NCBI GenBank assembly: GCA_037355855.1
Contig: CM074764.1
Coordinates: forward strand, 4,489,753 to 4,553,752
DNA: 64,000 nucleotides
From: Pseudo-nitzschia pungens
Taxonomy: Eukaryota; Bacillariophyta; Bacillariophyceae; Bacillariales; Bacillariaceae
Direction of reading: 5' to 3'
Part shown: one piece after another, positions 50,620 through 61,500 of the stretch
Layout: the number at the start of each line of letters is the position of its first letter
Numbering within the stretch: position 1 is the first letter of the stretch
Program-made: the position numbers and the translations under genes
Notes under the pieces: model-generated
What the model was told of the DNA's origin: nothing
The model's database searches: none
What the model saw: the letters and a program-made list of their open reading frames with translations, nothing else

Positions 50620-52268
50620 TTACTTTTCCAAGAATGTTTTTTCCATTTTTCTAACGAACAGCAGAGACAAGAGCAAACCAGGCAACAAAAAGTAGAGGCT
50701 CTGTCCAGAAGGTTCAACTATTTCATCATAGTCTCCCACAGAACAGACGTTGGTTGTACGATTTTGTTTCGATGCATCTTCATCAGTCGACGTCGCTTCT
50801 TGAAAATTTTGTGGTAACTTGTGGAGACTTTGTGAAGAAGTCTCAACAAATGCGTATGAATCCTTGGATCTATCTTTGTTTTTAGTGATTCTTTTTCTTC
50901 CTCCCTTCACTCCAAAAAACTCGGCTAGTTTTGTGTCTTTGAATTTACGATCGCTCATCTCATCTTTTATGCCAACGTTTGCCAATAAAATGTTTCTGTT
51001 GGCGAAAGGGGAGACCATTATCTGGTGTAAAGTCGTCTGAGAGTTTGATTTGCGGTAGTTTTCTATGAAGAAATACGTCCATCGTTCAACAGATCCAAGT
51101 CCTAGGTCGTTGTCAGCTACAGCGCATTCGACATAACATAGTGTTGGATAATCAACCATTGTGAGAGGCCATGACAGGAAAGGGATTTCTCCGAATCAAA
51201 TCGAAGATCGACGCGAAGAAAACTGAAAAGGAAGAAAGAGAAATATACGATAATCCATCACTTACAGTGGTGCGCATAAGCATTTTGGTCTATCAAGCTG
51301 GTTCCCAACGCCATTACATTTGGAGTCGTCAATTTGTCAAATATTGTGAATGCTTGACATGTGTCAGCTGTGCAAATTGAACAAAATGTGAGATGAAGAT
51401 ACAAACTACGTGTACGTTGAGAATCTCTCCTCGAGTTTTTCGTTAATGAACGTACCAATGAACAGTGCTTTTTTAAATTTCTTCTCTTCATACAATCTGT
51501 TCATCAAGTTCGAAATGTCCTGCGCCATGATTTCTTCCTAAGAAAGAAAAACTTCGTGAGGGAAAGTTTCACGAAAACGATAGAGGAAACGATGTAATGA
51601 TCACCCACATGGTATTTCACCTACCTCATCTTGAAATTTAAAAAACTGGTTTCCGCCGTGACCGGATAGGTATATGACTAGGCTGCTGTCTTCATTCAAA
51701 TTGTGTAGCGATTTTGGTGCAAGACCAAGAAGGCTGTCGAAAAAGTTTTGTATTGTTACATCAGAACCTCGATAATCGATCTCTGTTCGATTGTTGTACC
51801 AGCCATTTTGATATATGCTTTCCGCGTGCATCCGATTCTTGAATGGATTACGAGGATTGATGGGATATTCGTCCGCGATCACTAGTCGAGAAAAAATGGT
51901 ACAACAGAGTAATACATGTTGAGACTCTTGTTTGGAAAAGTTCATTGTGTTAAGTCCGGTTCCGTAGAGCAAGTTCCTGGAGCGAATAGAACCCTTTACG
52001 TACTTAGTATCAAATTCTCATCGGGAATACCATTTTGCCGAAAGATATTGTACATGCCAAGGGCGTTCATCGCATGTCTATAGTTGAACCAGTAACGACT
52101 AGAAGAGACAATTATTGCGTGAATGTTTTCGGTGTCCGTATCAAAGGCCGGCCTCCTGCCCTTTCCCTGGCTTGTCGCTGCCGCCACACATCGGACATTT
52201 ACAATCTTGGAGTGCAATGCATGCAGAATAGTCAAAAGTAGATAACACCGCATTCGTTGAAGAAACAT
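50620..52268 (-). CDS. PIGK: GPI-anchor transamidase catalytic subunit PIG-K/GPI8
   Basis: Five exons on the minus strand: 52268-52004, 51881-51625, 51537-51456, 51367-51266 and 51116-50620, with good phases, give 400 residues. The enzyme (family C13, legumain-like) cleaves the C-terminal signal and attaches the GPI anchor in the ER. The N-terminus has a signal peptide (YLLLTILHALHS). Core: IIVSSSRYWFNYRH, ENLILMIADEYPINPRNPF, then the catalytic H163 in YLSGHGGNQFFKFQ and C205 in DTCQAF, at positions almost the same as in the human protein. AHHSDNDLGLGSVERWTYF closes the catalytic domain. A C-terminal membrane span (LYFLLPGLLLSLLF) and basic tail fit the family. It is convergent with FNR. Confidence 0.92.
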
Positions 52269-53260
52269 TGTTGTCCTTGCGACGACGAAAAGATGTTTAA
52301 AGTTTTCCTTGTTTCTCAGACTTCAGCTACGTGTATCAGAAATTGAAAAGGTGAAACGAGAAATGAGAAATACCGTAAGCTGCACTTACGAAACGAGAAA
52401 CGCTACAGTGTGACCGTTTGTTTTTGCTTGGATCTTTCCGTCGCGAGAGTACGGGTATTCAAATACCGCTACCAATAACGAGACATGAGAGGCGAGACCT
52501 CGAAACTGGTTGATTGTTCGTGCTTTCGTTGCGTTACGGTACGGTCCCGTTACGTGTACAGGTACAAATATTTTATGGAAAATGTTTGATTTGCATTTTA
52601 AAAAAAGTAAAAAAAAAAAAACGAATGTGTCATTTTTATCAGGGTGGAGGACACAGAGGAAATACATGTTCACCTAACTTACTCGTACTATCATAAGAAA
52701 AACTTAAAATGAATTGCAGCATACTTCATCTGGGGCCACGGAAAAAATGGAACGATTTCAAAATAAATCGGCGTGATCCCCGCGCTTTTTTTTTGGAGGC
52801 GCCGCTTTTTTTTTTTTCTCGACGCTTTTTTTTTTTTTTCATCCAATTTTTCCGTAGTGTCCCCCCCCCTAATTTTTTTTTTTGGTTCACTCGAACTCGA
52901 CACTACGTAGGATTGAACGTAGTTTCTCTAGTAGTATTTCATCAACTCCAATCAATACATGAACTCCAGCATAAACCGTAAACCATGATGTGACATCATG
53001 TTCGAAAACCGAAAACCGACGCAACAGACAAGAACCTGAAACAGACAAGAACATCTTTATGATCAAGCTCGCAACAAGAATAAACCATGATAGTAACAAT
53101 AGCTTTTATAGGAGACAAAAAGGTATCGCGTTTAAAGCACTACAATGAACAATGTTGCAACCACATATAATAATTTCGCGGAGCAATTTGAATCAGAATT
53201 CAAATCACAAAATTGAAAAATCTACAGTGGACCGGTTTGGTTTTCAAATCAGAATTCAAA
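52269..53260. other. Spacer with homopolymer runs
   Basis: The PIG-K promoter side, then long T and A runs (52608-52620, 52786-52885, with C9 at about 52861) that could mark low-quality sequence or a poly(A)-type remnant. No gene seen. Upstream of the protease ORF. Confidence 0.45.
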
Positions 53261-55987
53261 ATGTACAAGGCAAAATTGATTAGGCCATCTCCTCTCCAGC
53301 CTCGACCTACTTGGGATTGTTGGAAAAGGAAAAGAGAGATTAATGCAAAAGCGATACAGATAGCCTCTACTCCAAGGGATTATCACAAAGATCTCGAACG
53401 TGCTGGGGTCAAACATTTCTCGTTTCTTTGCGACTCCTTCTGCCGTAGGTGTAACAACGCAGATCATCTCTTCTATTGGATCGACCGCCAGCTCATCTGT
53501 CCACAGTGCGCACTAGTAGACATGAAAGTTTCTAGAAGCGAGAGAAAAAGGCAAAGAGAAGCAAGACAAAAAAAGGCCGCAGAAAGCTCGGTGCAGAAAG
53601 AAGAAAGGAGAGGCCAACGAAAACGAAAGGCAACGGCGAAGGGTAAACAATATGAGGTAGAAAGTGCGAAAAAGCTTGCGGCAAAGCGCAAGAAAAGGAA
53701 ATCGACGCCGAAAGAAAGCGCTCCTTCTATGGGTATCGATTGCTTTTCGCCACAACTCCCAACGAATTTATCACAACAGCGCTTTGATGAAGATCCCCCC
53801 GATGCCAGCGAGGGGAAAGGTGCCAACAACAACGCCACTTCCACTGTGGAAGCGAAGAAAAGCGAGTCCCTATTGATGGCTGAAGATAAAAACAACAAGA
53901 ATATCGACAATGAGAAGTCAAACAAGGACAACGGCAACGCTTTTGATTCTCCAGCAGGTGATGATGGCAATCTTAGTGGCGTCGCAAGTATTCTAGGTGG
54001 TAAAGATCATGGTGACCATGACAAAATTGATGATTGCACGAGAAACGATGATAGTGGTAAGCCATCGGAGCAAGACAAACGTACAGAATCGACGCCGAAG
54101 AATGATAGTACCAAAAACTTGCTCAAGAGAAAGGATCATATACAACACACGACGACCAAGTTACAGGGAGAGAAATTTGGTCGCATTAGTATTCAGGATC
54201 TTTTTGATGGCAGTTTTCCAGTTGAAGAAATACTTTCAATTGATGACAACCTGAAGCATAATGCTTTGAAAGTGTGGCGCCAAGTCAAAAGCAATCCAAT
54301 TGAGAAAATCTCCCTCTCTCTCTGTGACGTTGTGATGGCTCGGGATGATTACAATGCCCTTGGTAGAAACCCCGAAACAACCAAGGACCCCTTCCTGCTC
54401 CATTCAGGTTATGCTATCCTTGATTTTGCAACCCATTGGACATTTATGAAGAACAGTGACATATCTTGGTGTCCTCTACCTACTGCATTCTTCGAGACGT
54501 TATTGTCTACCCGCGGTTGCTATGGAGTCTACGAAAAAGGAAACGAGATCGACAGAATTCTAAATATCAATCCTAACATTGGTGGCAATCTCTTTGACTT
54601 CGACGTGATCGATGGCCGTGTCTACAGCAGCAACCATTTTTCACAGTTCTTCATTTTCAATGCAAAGAGTTTAAAAGGATACAACAAAAGCAAGTTTATG
54701 GAGAATGATGATTTGGACCACCCTTTCATCTTATATGCAAATTCTTTGCCGGATTGTGGATGGCATTCGACAGACAAAGTTGCTGAAAAGCTTCGCAAAT
54801 TTCTCAACAAGTATGGCCTTGAGCACGATGTATTCAAGGTTAGAGCCTGCAGCAAAAACACTATCCCGGCAATAAAGATTGATGTTCCTGTTCAATCGGA
54901 TACCTGGACATGCGGATATCAATGCCTCGTCACTCGTTACCATGTTATGAAGAAACTTCAGGATGGACAGAAGATACGGCTGAAGGATGTGGAGAGTGGT
55001 GAAATCAATTTCTGTGATGGCAGAAAAGACTCCGATTCACTGCTTGTAAGAAATGATCTTTTCTACCTTTTAAATTACTGTCATTGGTTTAAAGCAAATC
55101 TCGGAGAGAGCACGATGGTTCGAAATGATATTCCCAGTCCTTCTGAGATTGTTGTGATCAACGACAGTGATGGCGAAGCAGAGAAAGAACCACCCAGGCC
55201 AATCAGGAGACCTGAACACACAAAGAAGAAGAGAAAATCAGATCAATCAGCGGGGAACACAGCGGCGCAGAGACGAGGCATGGCTCGAAAAAAAAGAACA
55301 AAAGAGAAGCAAGAACAGAAGATTCGTGACCAGAATAATGCACGCGAGAGACTGGAGAAGTTCAACGGAAAAATGGTGGATGGTGACCACAAAGAGCTGA
55401 CTGTGGCAATCAAAAAAGCGTCTCGATTCCTTGATCGGAGGAAGGGAGAGCCAGCTGCGTCCTTGGAGGCTTATCATGATGATGCATATCGCGCTGCATT
55501 GTATCACTTCTCACGTCGCACAGAGATCTATCAAACAATGTGTGACTATGAAAGTGTACACGCAAACAGAAAGTTACCAAAAGCTTCCTCTATTGCAATC
55601 ATTAAGAACTGTGTCGGACAATACCCAGATCGAAGAGGAGAGGCTTGCGATCCTATTCGCGACGAGCCACAGCGTCTCCTTATTACTCGCGAACAGGATA
55701 GATCAAAAGTGAAAGAGCTTGTTGATGATCTCTACAATAATTTCGAGAACTATAAATTTGTCAGTGATCCAAATACCATTGACGTGGAAATAATGGGAGA
55801 GGATCGACCAAAGACAGTGATGGAATTCATTCAGAAGAGACGTTGCTCTAAACTCACCAAAGCAGACCTTGAAGACAACGATGAAGCCCTAAAAAAATCT
55901 GCTACAGCATTGTTCCTATCTCCTCAACCTGAAGTGAAAGAGAATGCTCCCAACGTAGAGGACCTTGGTGATGATATATTTGGGTAG
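53261..55987 (+). CDS. ULP1/C48-like cysteine protease protein of probable mobile-element origin
   Basis: Intact single-exon protein of 908 residues from the ATG at 53261 (MYKAKLIRPS). An N-terminal Cys-rich region near 57-92 (CDSFCRRCNN...CPQC) looks like a zinc finger. A basic disordered segment follows (KRKKRKSTPK). The central region, about 330-580, resembles a ULP1-type SUMO protease fold: NHFSQFFIFNAKS (candidate His near 459), ILYANSLPD, and VPVQSDTWTCGYQC with Q545 and Cys551 as oxyanion Gln and nucleophile. A Lys-rich linker leads to a helical C-terminal region (SRFLDRRKGEPAASLEAYHDD). C48 genes ride in several eukaryotic DNA transposon classes. Surrounding repeats and odd neighbours fit that, but no transposase is identified here. 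Confidence 0.65.
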   Translation: MYKAKLIRPSPLQPRPTWDCWKRKREINAKAIQIASTPRDYHKDLERAGVKHFSFLCDSFCRRCNNADHLFYWIDRQLICPQCALVDMKVSRSERKRQREARQKKAAESSVQKEERRGQRKRKATAKGKQYEVESAKKLAAKRKKRKSTPKESAPSMGIDCFSPQLPTNLSQQRFDEDPPDASEGKGANNNATSTVEAKKSESLLMAEDKNNKNIDNEKSNKDNGNAFDSPAGDDGNLSGVASILGGKDHGDHDKIDDCTRNDDSGKPSEQDKRTESTPKNDSTKNLLKRKDHIQHTTTKLQGEKFGRISIQDLFDGSFPVEEILSIDDNLKHNALKVWRQVKSNPIEKISLSLCDVVMARDDYNALGRNPETTKDPFLLHSGYAILDFATHWTFMKNSDISWCPLPTAFFETLLSTRGCYGVYEKGNEIDRILNINPNIGGNLFDFDVIDGRVYSSNHFSQFFIFNAKSLKGYNKSKFMENDDLDHPFILYANSLPDCGWHSTDKVAEKLRKFLNKYGLEHDVFKVRACSKNTIPAIKIDVPVQSDTWTCGYQCLVTRYHVMKKLQDGQKIRLKDVESGEINFCDGRKDSDSLLVRNDLFYLLNYCHWFKANLGESTMVRNDIPSPSEIVVINDSDGEAEKEPPRPIRRPEHTKKKRKSDQSAGNTAAQRRGMARKKRTKEKQEQKIRDQNNARERLEKFNGKMVDGDHKELTVAIKKASRFLDRRKGEPAASLEAYHDDAYRAALYHFSRRTEIYQTMCDYESVHANRKLPKASSIAIIKNCVGQYPDRRGEACDPIRDEPQRLLITREQDRSKVKELVDDLYNNFENYKFVSDPNTIDVEIMGEDRPKTVMEFIQKRRCSKLTKADLEDNDEALKKSATALFLSPQPEVKENAPNVEDLGDDIFG

Positions 55988-56145
55988 GCAAACTCACGTA
56001 CGACGTAAAACATATTAGAACATGAGATTTTCAATGTCTTTAAAGTTATCAAAACCAGCCGGGACCAACTGGCGCAGTAGAATAGTATATGTCGATTGTC
56101 TCCACCGAAAGACTCCATGTATGGTTGATTGTTGGGGGGGGGGGG

Positions 56146-56312
56146 CGCCGAATGTTTTACCACTCGACTTGACTGTTGAGGACAGCCCAACCTGGAAAGG
56201 GGGGGGGCGCTGAATGTTTTACCACTCGACTTGACTGTTGAGGACAGCCCGACCTGGAAAGGGGCGCCAAATGTTTTACCATTAGACTTGACTGTTTAGG
56301 ACAGCCCAACCT
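56146..56312. repeat. Three tandem copies of a 60-70 bp unit
   Basis: Units read CGCCGAATGTTTTACCACTC through GACAGCCCAACCTGGAAAG with poly-G spacers of different length. The third copy is the most diverged. Confidence 0.8.
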
Positions 56313-56653
56313 CAAACCTGCGCTGAGCGTCTTCAGAGAAGTCTGCCTCAACTTGAAGTATTATTGCTCGTTCCAACAGGCGAATTAGAAGTTACAAAGG
56401 GACCAACCAACCCGTTCTCATTAGTGCCGAACACAGGTAGGGACGAACGAGCCCTGGCAAGTCTGCCTGCCACTCAGCTCCAATAATGTGGTGGAATTAC
56501 GCCGTACCTGTCAAAAAGACAGCGTCTATGTACAAAATGGGACCACCTCAGGTCACTGATCCGCTCCTCACTGAACCGATCTCACCTACAAGTCACCATG
56601 GTGATGGATCATTGCAATAGTGATCACGACCGCAAAGAGACTTTTGAAAAGGT

Positions 56654-56882
56654 TTATATAGGGCAAGTACGAACCACCAAAGAAGGGCAAGTACGAACCA
56701 CCAAAGAAGGACACCGACTTGACTTGCGCCTACTTGCCCTATCCCAACGTAGACAAGAGCCACCAACGAAGTCTAGAACCACCAACGGAGACTCGACAAG
56801 AGCCACCAACGAAGTCTAGAACCACCAACGGAGACTCGACAAGAGCCACCAACGAAGTCTAGAACCACCAACGGAGACTCAA
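56654..56882. repeat. Two stacked minisatellites
   Basis: At 56663-56712 two copies of GGGCAAGTACGAACCACCAAAGAA; at 56756-56882 three copies of a 42-bp unit containing AACGAAGTCTAGAACCACCAAC. Confidence 0.8.
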
Positions 56883-56925
56883 CCACAGAAGACTTCTCAA
56901 GGAGGATTACCACGTCCCGATGACT

Positions 56926-57192
56926 AGTCCGTGCTGTAATTCGATAATAAGGATACTTCGAAAAAAGAGACAAGTTGAAAGTGTGAAAAACGATTGACAA
57001 CAAAAACAATCTAACGATCAAACGATAACTGAAGTCGGTCAAACCTATTTCCCATAGAAACTTGATTTTTGTCCGTGCTGTAATTCGATAATAAGGATAC
57101 TTCGAAAAAAGAGACAAGTTGAAAGTGTGAAAAACGATTGACAACAAAAACAATCTAACGATCAAACGATAACTGAAGTCGGTCAAACCTAT
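56926..57192. repeat. Direct duplication of about 120 bp
   Basis: Two nearly identical copies (from GTCCGTGCTGTAATTCG to GTCGGTCAAACCTATT) separated by a short spacer that includes CCCATAGAAACTTG. Confidence 0.8.
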
Positions 57193-57360
57193 TCCAAATA
57201 TGTTGCAACGAAGCTCTTTTCCCCCACCGCAGTCCGAATATGTTGCAACGAAGCTCTTTTCCCCCACCGCAGTCCAAATATGTTGCAACGAAGCTCTTTT
57301 CCCCCACCGCAGTCCGAATATGTTGCAACGAAGCTCTTTTTCCCCACCGCAGTCCGAATG
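57193..57360. repeat. Four tandem copies of a 41-bp unit
   Basis: Unit ATATGTTGCAACGAAGCTC plus TTTTCCCCCACCGCAGTCC, nearly perfect. Frames on both strands stay open because the period is not a multiple of three; these are not genes. Confidence 0.85.
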
Positions 57361-57745
57361 GATGTTGCAACCTCGTGAAGAACAAAAGAACTATCACAGA
57401 TGGTTGCGCAATCCATTCCCACAGCAATTCCAGGAGCACACAACTGTCCAGGCGTCCCCTTCTAGAGAGCTCGACGGGAATTACCATGGTGACCGCATTT
57501 TCCCCCACCCCATCACCCCAGTCCGAATGGATGTTGCAACCTCTCATTCAACGTGAAGAACAAAAGAACTTCGAAACTATCACAGAGTGAAGAGGGTTGC
57601 GCGATCCATTCCCACAGAAATTTGCGAAATTCGAGGAGCACACAACTATCCAGGGTCCCTTTCTAGAGAGCTCAACGGGAATTTGCGAAATTCGAGGAGC
57701 ACACAACTATCCAGGGTCCCTTTCTAGAGAGCTCAACGGGAATAA
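57361..57745. repeat. Interleaved direct repeats
   Basis: Repeats of GAAGAACAAAAGAACT, of GGAGCACACAACTATCCAGG plus GTCCCTTTCTAGAGAGCTCA (three copies), and of CCATGGTGACCGCATT. The CCATGGTGA word also occurs at 56598 and 57972. Confidence 0.75.
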
Positions 57746-58772
57746 CTACCATGGTGACCGCATTCCTGATCGATAGCCGCGAATCGAGTTTAGTCAACCT
57801 CATCATCATGGGACAGAATAGTGGAATAGCAAACTGGCCTACAGCACTATCTGAATGGTAGATGGGTTGTCCTCGATCCCCACAGAGTTTTCTAGAATGA
57901 CTCTCGTACAGCTGGTGGTTTACGCCTTGCCACCAGGACGTCCCTTTAGAGCGAGTTAGCCTTTCAGAAAATACCATGGTGACTATTGATCCCGATATTG
58001 TTGTTGTTTCTCCACTTTGTTGTTGCCTTTGGCGATTACTAGTAGTAGCGTTTCTTGCTTTTGAAGCTCGATGAAATTAGTACTATGAAGAATGAAGAAA
58101 TGAAAAAGAGGAGAAAAAAGTTCTTTTGCTAGTTCGAGCATTTCACATTAGATCTATATGAATACAGCACCTAGTAATACTAGTAGTGACTACTACTAGC
58201 CTAGTAGTTCTACTAACAGCTGGTTTGAAACAAGAGTGTCAAATTTGTTTTTTTGTGGGATCGTGGATAATCAATTGGAGTCGTCCTCATCAAAAAGAGA
58301 ATGAACGTATCATTCCCACTTCGTTCCCAGTAAAAAAACTATGCCCCACGGGCATGATGCTCAATGCTCATCACGATATCATGGAATTAATCGTGGATCT
58401 ATGACTTCAGACTAGTCGAAATATGAAAATCGTGGATACACGAACTCGCGCAACGGATACTTCATGGTGGCACGGCAATAGAAATGCATGTGTACGACTA
58501 TGCCATCGACAAGAAGCGTATGGCAGTTGCTAGTAGTAGACTGCACCTAGTAGAGTACGAAGTAATATTGAAGCAACAGTGACATATGAATAATATGTTC
58601 ACTTGTTTTTGTTTATAATGAGGAATACTAATTGATTCTTATTTAGTCAACTATTACGTACTATTTGATACAGCTGCAACAGGAACAGCAGCAGGAGAGC
58701 AACAAGAAGAAGCATAGTAGTAGTACTAGTAGATAGTCCTCGTACTACTACTACTAGTAGTATCACCATCTA
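57746..58772. other. Spacer with palindromic TAG/CTA triplets
   Basis: No gene seen. ACTAGTAGTA-type palindromic words are frequent (58030-58050, 58175-58210, 58725-58780), and the last forms a hairpin next to the stop of the small acidic ORF. Confidence 0.45.
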
Positions 58773-59123
58773 CTAGTAGCGTCCACGGACCTGCTGAGAG
58801 AGATTGTGGTCAACTTCTTCACGATTGCGGAGATTGAGTCTGGCCTTGAAATAATCACCCAATTCATCATCACTGCTGTCACTCTCGTCAAGTTCACCAT
58901 CAGCTTCTGCTGCACGCCCATCGTTTGAATCCTCCTCCTCTGCTGGACTTTCATCAGCAGAATCCAATAGAACTTCAGAGCGCGGAGTACTTGGAGCTTC
59001 GACAGCCGGAACTGGAATGTTGACGGCATTGGAATCGTTCCCGGCAATGATCAGCTTGATAGTAATGGTGATATTCCCATCGGAATCAGGTGTAACTTGG
59101 ATAGTAGCAGCAGTAGAACTCAT
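58773..59123 (-). CDS. Small acidic hypothetical protein
   Basis: A 116-residue frame from MSSTAATIQV at the ATG at 59123. Residues 13-35 (SDGNITITIKLIIAGND) suggest beta strands. The middle is strongly acidic (SADESPAEEEDSNDG, DESDSSDDELGDYF) and the end carries a basic FKARLNLRNREEVD helix. Composition and an ATG in good context suggest a real gene rather than chance. No family recognised. It lies between repeats and next to the other ORFs of this putative element. Confidence 0.5.
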   Translation of the reverse strand: MSSTAATIQVTPDSDGNITITIKLIIAGNDSNAVNIPVPAVEAPSTPRSEVLLDSADESPAEEEDSNDGRAAEADGELDESDSSDDELGDYFKARLNLRNREEVDHNLSQQVRGRY

Positions 59124-59347
59124 GGTGACTTCAACGATTAGCTGATGGTTACCTTTTGCGATCCTCTGATTTATGATTTATGAGAAAAGAAAGAAGGAAT
59201 CGTAAAAGCATGGGGTAGCAAGACAGTGGTGCGGAAAAACCAAAAGGGCTATGCTGCCGTTCAGTAGACAGAGGTGCAACTGCTGGATTCCAGAAACAAT
59301 GACAGAAACTGAAGGAGGAGGGCTTTAGGGTCGGAATGCCTGCATCT

Positions 59348-59440
59348 TTACAGAAAACTCCGCGGAGCCAACTCCGCGGAGCCACCTCCGCGGAGCCAAC
59401 TCCGCAGAGCCAACTCCGCGGAGCCAACTCCCCGGAGCCT
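59348..59440. repeat. TCCGCGGAGCCAAC minisatellite
   Basis: About six units of 13-14 bp, each containing the palindrome TCCGCGGA, so the array can fold into multiple small hairpins. It lies between two outward-facing small genes. Confidence 0.8.
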
Positions 59441-59520
59441 ACTCCTTCCGAGCTACGTTCGCGTGAGGACAGTGCTGCTATGATCATAAAAAGATGAGTG
59501 GCAGCAAAAAATAATCGACC

Positions 59521-59937
59521 ATGTCGGAACCCGAGAAAGCCATCTGTTTCGTTGCAACCCATGTTTTCCGAACAGGGCGTGAGCCTGATTCAAAGGGGGA
59601 TGGATACCTATTTTGCCACGAGGCTGTGGTGACTTTGACACGAGAGGATAAGGTTCTCCGTCTCTGGACAAGCAATCATGTAAAAGCGATTGGGATGACT
59701 GAAGAAGATGCAATGTATTACCATATCGACCCTAAGCGCTTTAAGAAACTCAGGCCAACTATTTCTATTGATCTTGAAGGGAGTGATACCGAGAGTATTG
59801 ACTTAGTAAGAATCAGAAGTGCTGGAGGAAACTTTGCTCTTGGCAAATTGACGGTTACAAGAAAGGTCGACAAGACAACAATTAAAATGTACATCAAAGA
59901 ATACAAGAAGCTCAATAGATTTCTTATGTCTTTCTGA
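59521..59937 (+). CDS. Small hypothetical protein, basic C-terminus
   Basis: A 138-residue frame from ATG at 59521 (MSEPEKAICF). The composition is balanced, with beta-like segments (KAICFVATHVF, RPTISIDLEG, GKLTVTRKVDK) and a helical C-terminus (YIKEYKKLNRFLMSF). It looks genuine but I recognise no family. It is divergent from the acidic ORF, with the palindromic minisatellite between them, and it ends 48 bp before the stop of the converging 59986 gene. Confidence 0.5.
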   Translation: MSEPEKAICFVATHVFRTGREPDSKGDGYLFCHEAVVTLTREDKVLRLWTSNHVKAIGMTEEDAMYYHIDPKRFKKLRPTISIDLEGSDTESIDLVRIRSAGGNFALGKLTVTRKVDKTTIKMYIKEYKKLNRFLMSF

Positions 59938-59985
59938 CGTACCATATATCCAATTGAGTAACAGGAAATAATAGTTCAACATTCG

Positions 59986-61000
59986 TTAGTCTTCTCCAAA
60001 CACAAGTGGTAGAAAATCTTCATCAAGAATGTAGATCAAAGACCGAATTTGGTTCGCTCGGTCTTCGCTAGTGGTAGCCGCATCACTTTGATCGAGTTCT
60101 TCAACAGCGGACTTGGTGCTCTCGTAGACTTCTGGAAATTCTTTGAAGAACTGTTTGCGATATTGACAAAGAACTTCAACTAACTGTTGTCGTTTCAAGG
60201 CTGTTGAGTTTGGTAGTTCCGGGAAGCAATAATCACGATAGTAATCAAGTTCGTCGAGGATTTTATTCCTGGGGAATTCTCTCGAAAGAGGCAAAATATC
60301 TTCAGGCTTACATGAATATCGGAGCGCACGCAACTTGCCAAGGTCCCGTTCTCGGCGATCATGAGTTGTAGGCAACAACTTGAGACATACATTCTCTTCA
60401 CTTCTTTTCTTCACGTAGCGGTTTCGAATATGATGCTCGACATAGTAAGACTTGATGCGTTCAATACCAAGGTTATAGCCATCAAATAAAGAACAGCTTG
60501 CTTTATGTTCCTTGCCATCACCATCTGCTTGGACAAAGCTATTGCTGTCGCAGCATTCCAAGTCACCTTGAAGTGGACCAGGACCCCAAAAATTGGTTTC
60601 ATCAAGTGCAACTCGTGTGTGTAAACCTGCTTTTCCGATTTCAACAGTCTGATCGTTCCAATCCCCTGTGGTGTAATCCTTCTGATCCTCGTAACCAAGC
60701 AAAAAACGAAGATCACGCTTTGCTCTGTTACGGAACGGAATATCAGAGATAGTCTGTTCTACTACCTTGTCATGGTTATGCGGACGAACGCGATGGCCCA
60801 TGAACTGTCTTACGTGCCGGACTGTCCATTCAACACCACGGTCTGCCCATATTGGCTTTCCATTGTTCGACAACTTTGTGTAGAAGAAATTTTCGAAAAG
60901 GATTCTTTCCGCATCAGATGCAAGTTTGTGCCACTCCAGAAAATCGCACACGAGATGGCAGTAACTTGTTGCGTGTGTTATTGCAAATAGTGGCAAAGAG
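59986..61000 (-). CDS. Large hypothetical protein, N-terminus lost in an assembly gap
   Basis: An open minus frame of more than 335 residues that runs directly into the N gap at 61001, so the start is missing. The visible part includes YTKLSNNGKPIWADRGVEW, HVRQFMGHRVRP and IPFRNRAKRDLRFLLGYED. Then come KAGLHTRVALDETNFWGP, a Cys/His region with DLECCDSNSF, and a charged helical tail (LCQYRKQFFKEFPEVYES). Trp, Arg and acidic residues in ADRGVEWTVRHVR and ALDETNF suggest an enzyme or DNA-binding core. No match to a family is certain. Its context among repeats and the C48-like ORF suggests it belongs to a mobile element and might be the transposase. Confidence 0.5.
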
Positions 61001-61500
61001 NNNNNNNNNNNNNNNNNNNNNNNNNNNNNNNNNNNNNNNNNNNNNNNNNNNNNNNNNNNNNNNNNNNNNNNNNNNNNNNNNNNNNNNNNNNNNNNNNNNN
61101 NNNNNNNNNNNNNNNNNNNNNNNNNNNNNNNNNNNNNNNNNNNNNNNNNNNNNNNNNNNNNNNNNNNNNNNNNNNNNNNNNNNNNNNNNNNNNNNNNNNN
61201 NNNNNNNNNNNNNNNNNNNNNNNNNNNNNNNNNNNNNNNNNNNNNNNNNNNNNNNNNNNNNNNNNNNNNNNNNNNNNNNNNNNNNNNNNNNNNNNNNNNN
61301 NNNNNNNNNNNNNNNNNNNNNNNNNNNNNNNNNNNNNNNNNNNNNNNNNNNNNNNNNNNNNNNNNNNNNNNNNNNNNNNNNNNNNNNNNNNNNNNNNNNN
61401 NNNNNNNNNNNNNNNNNNNNNNNNNNNNNNNNNNNNNNNNNNNNNNNNNNNNNNNNNNNNNNNNNNNNNNNNNNNNNNNNNNNNNNNNNNNNNNNNNNNN
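61001..61500. other. Assembly gap (500 N)
   Basis: Five hundred ambiguous bases, likely a scaffold gap of placeholder size. Repeats on the right side probably caused it. Frames that cross it are artefacts. Confidence 0.99.

Noticed and set aside
57155..57547. Frames through the 41-bp minisatellite
   Set aside because: Openness results from the repeat; the encoded periodic peptide has no gene features.
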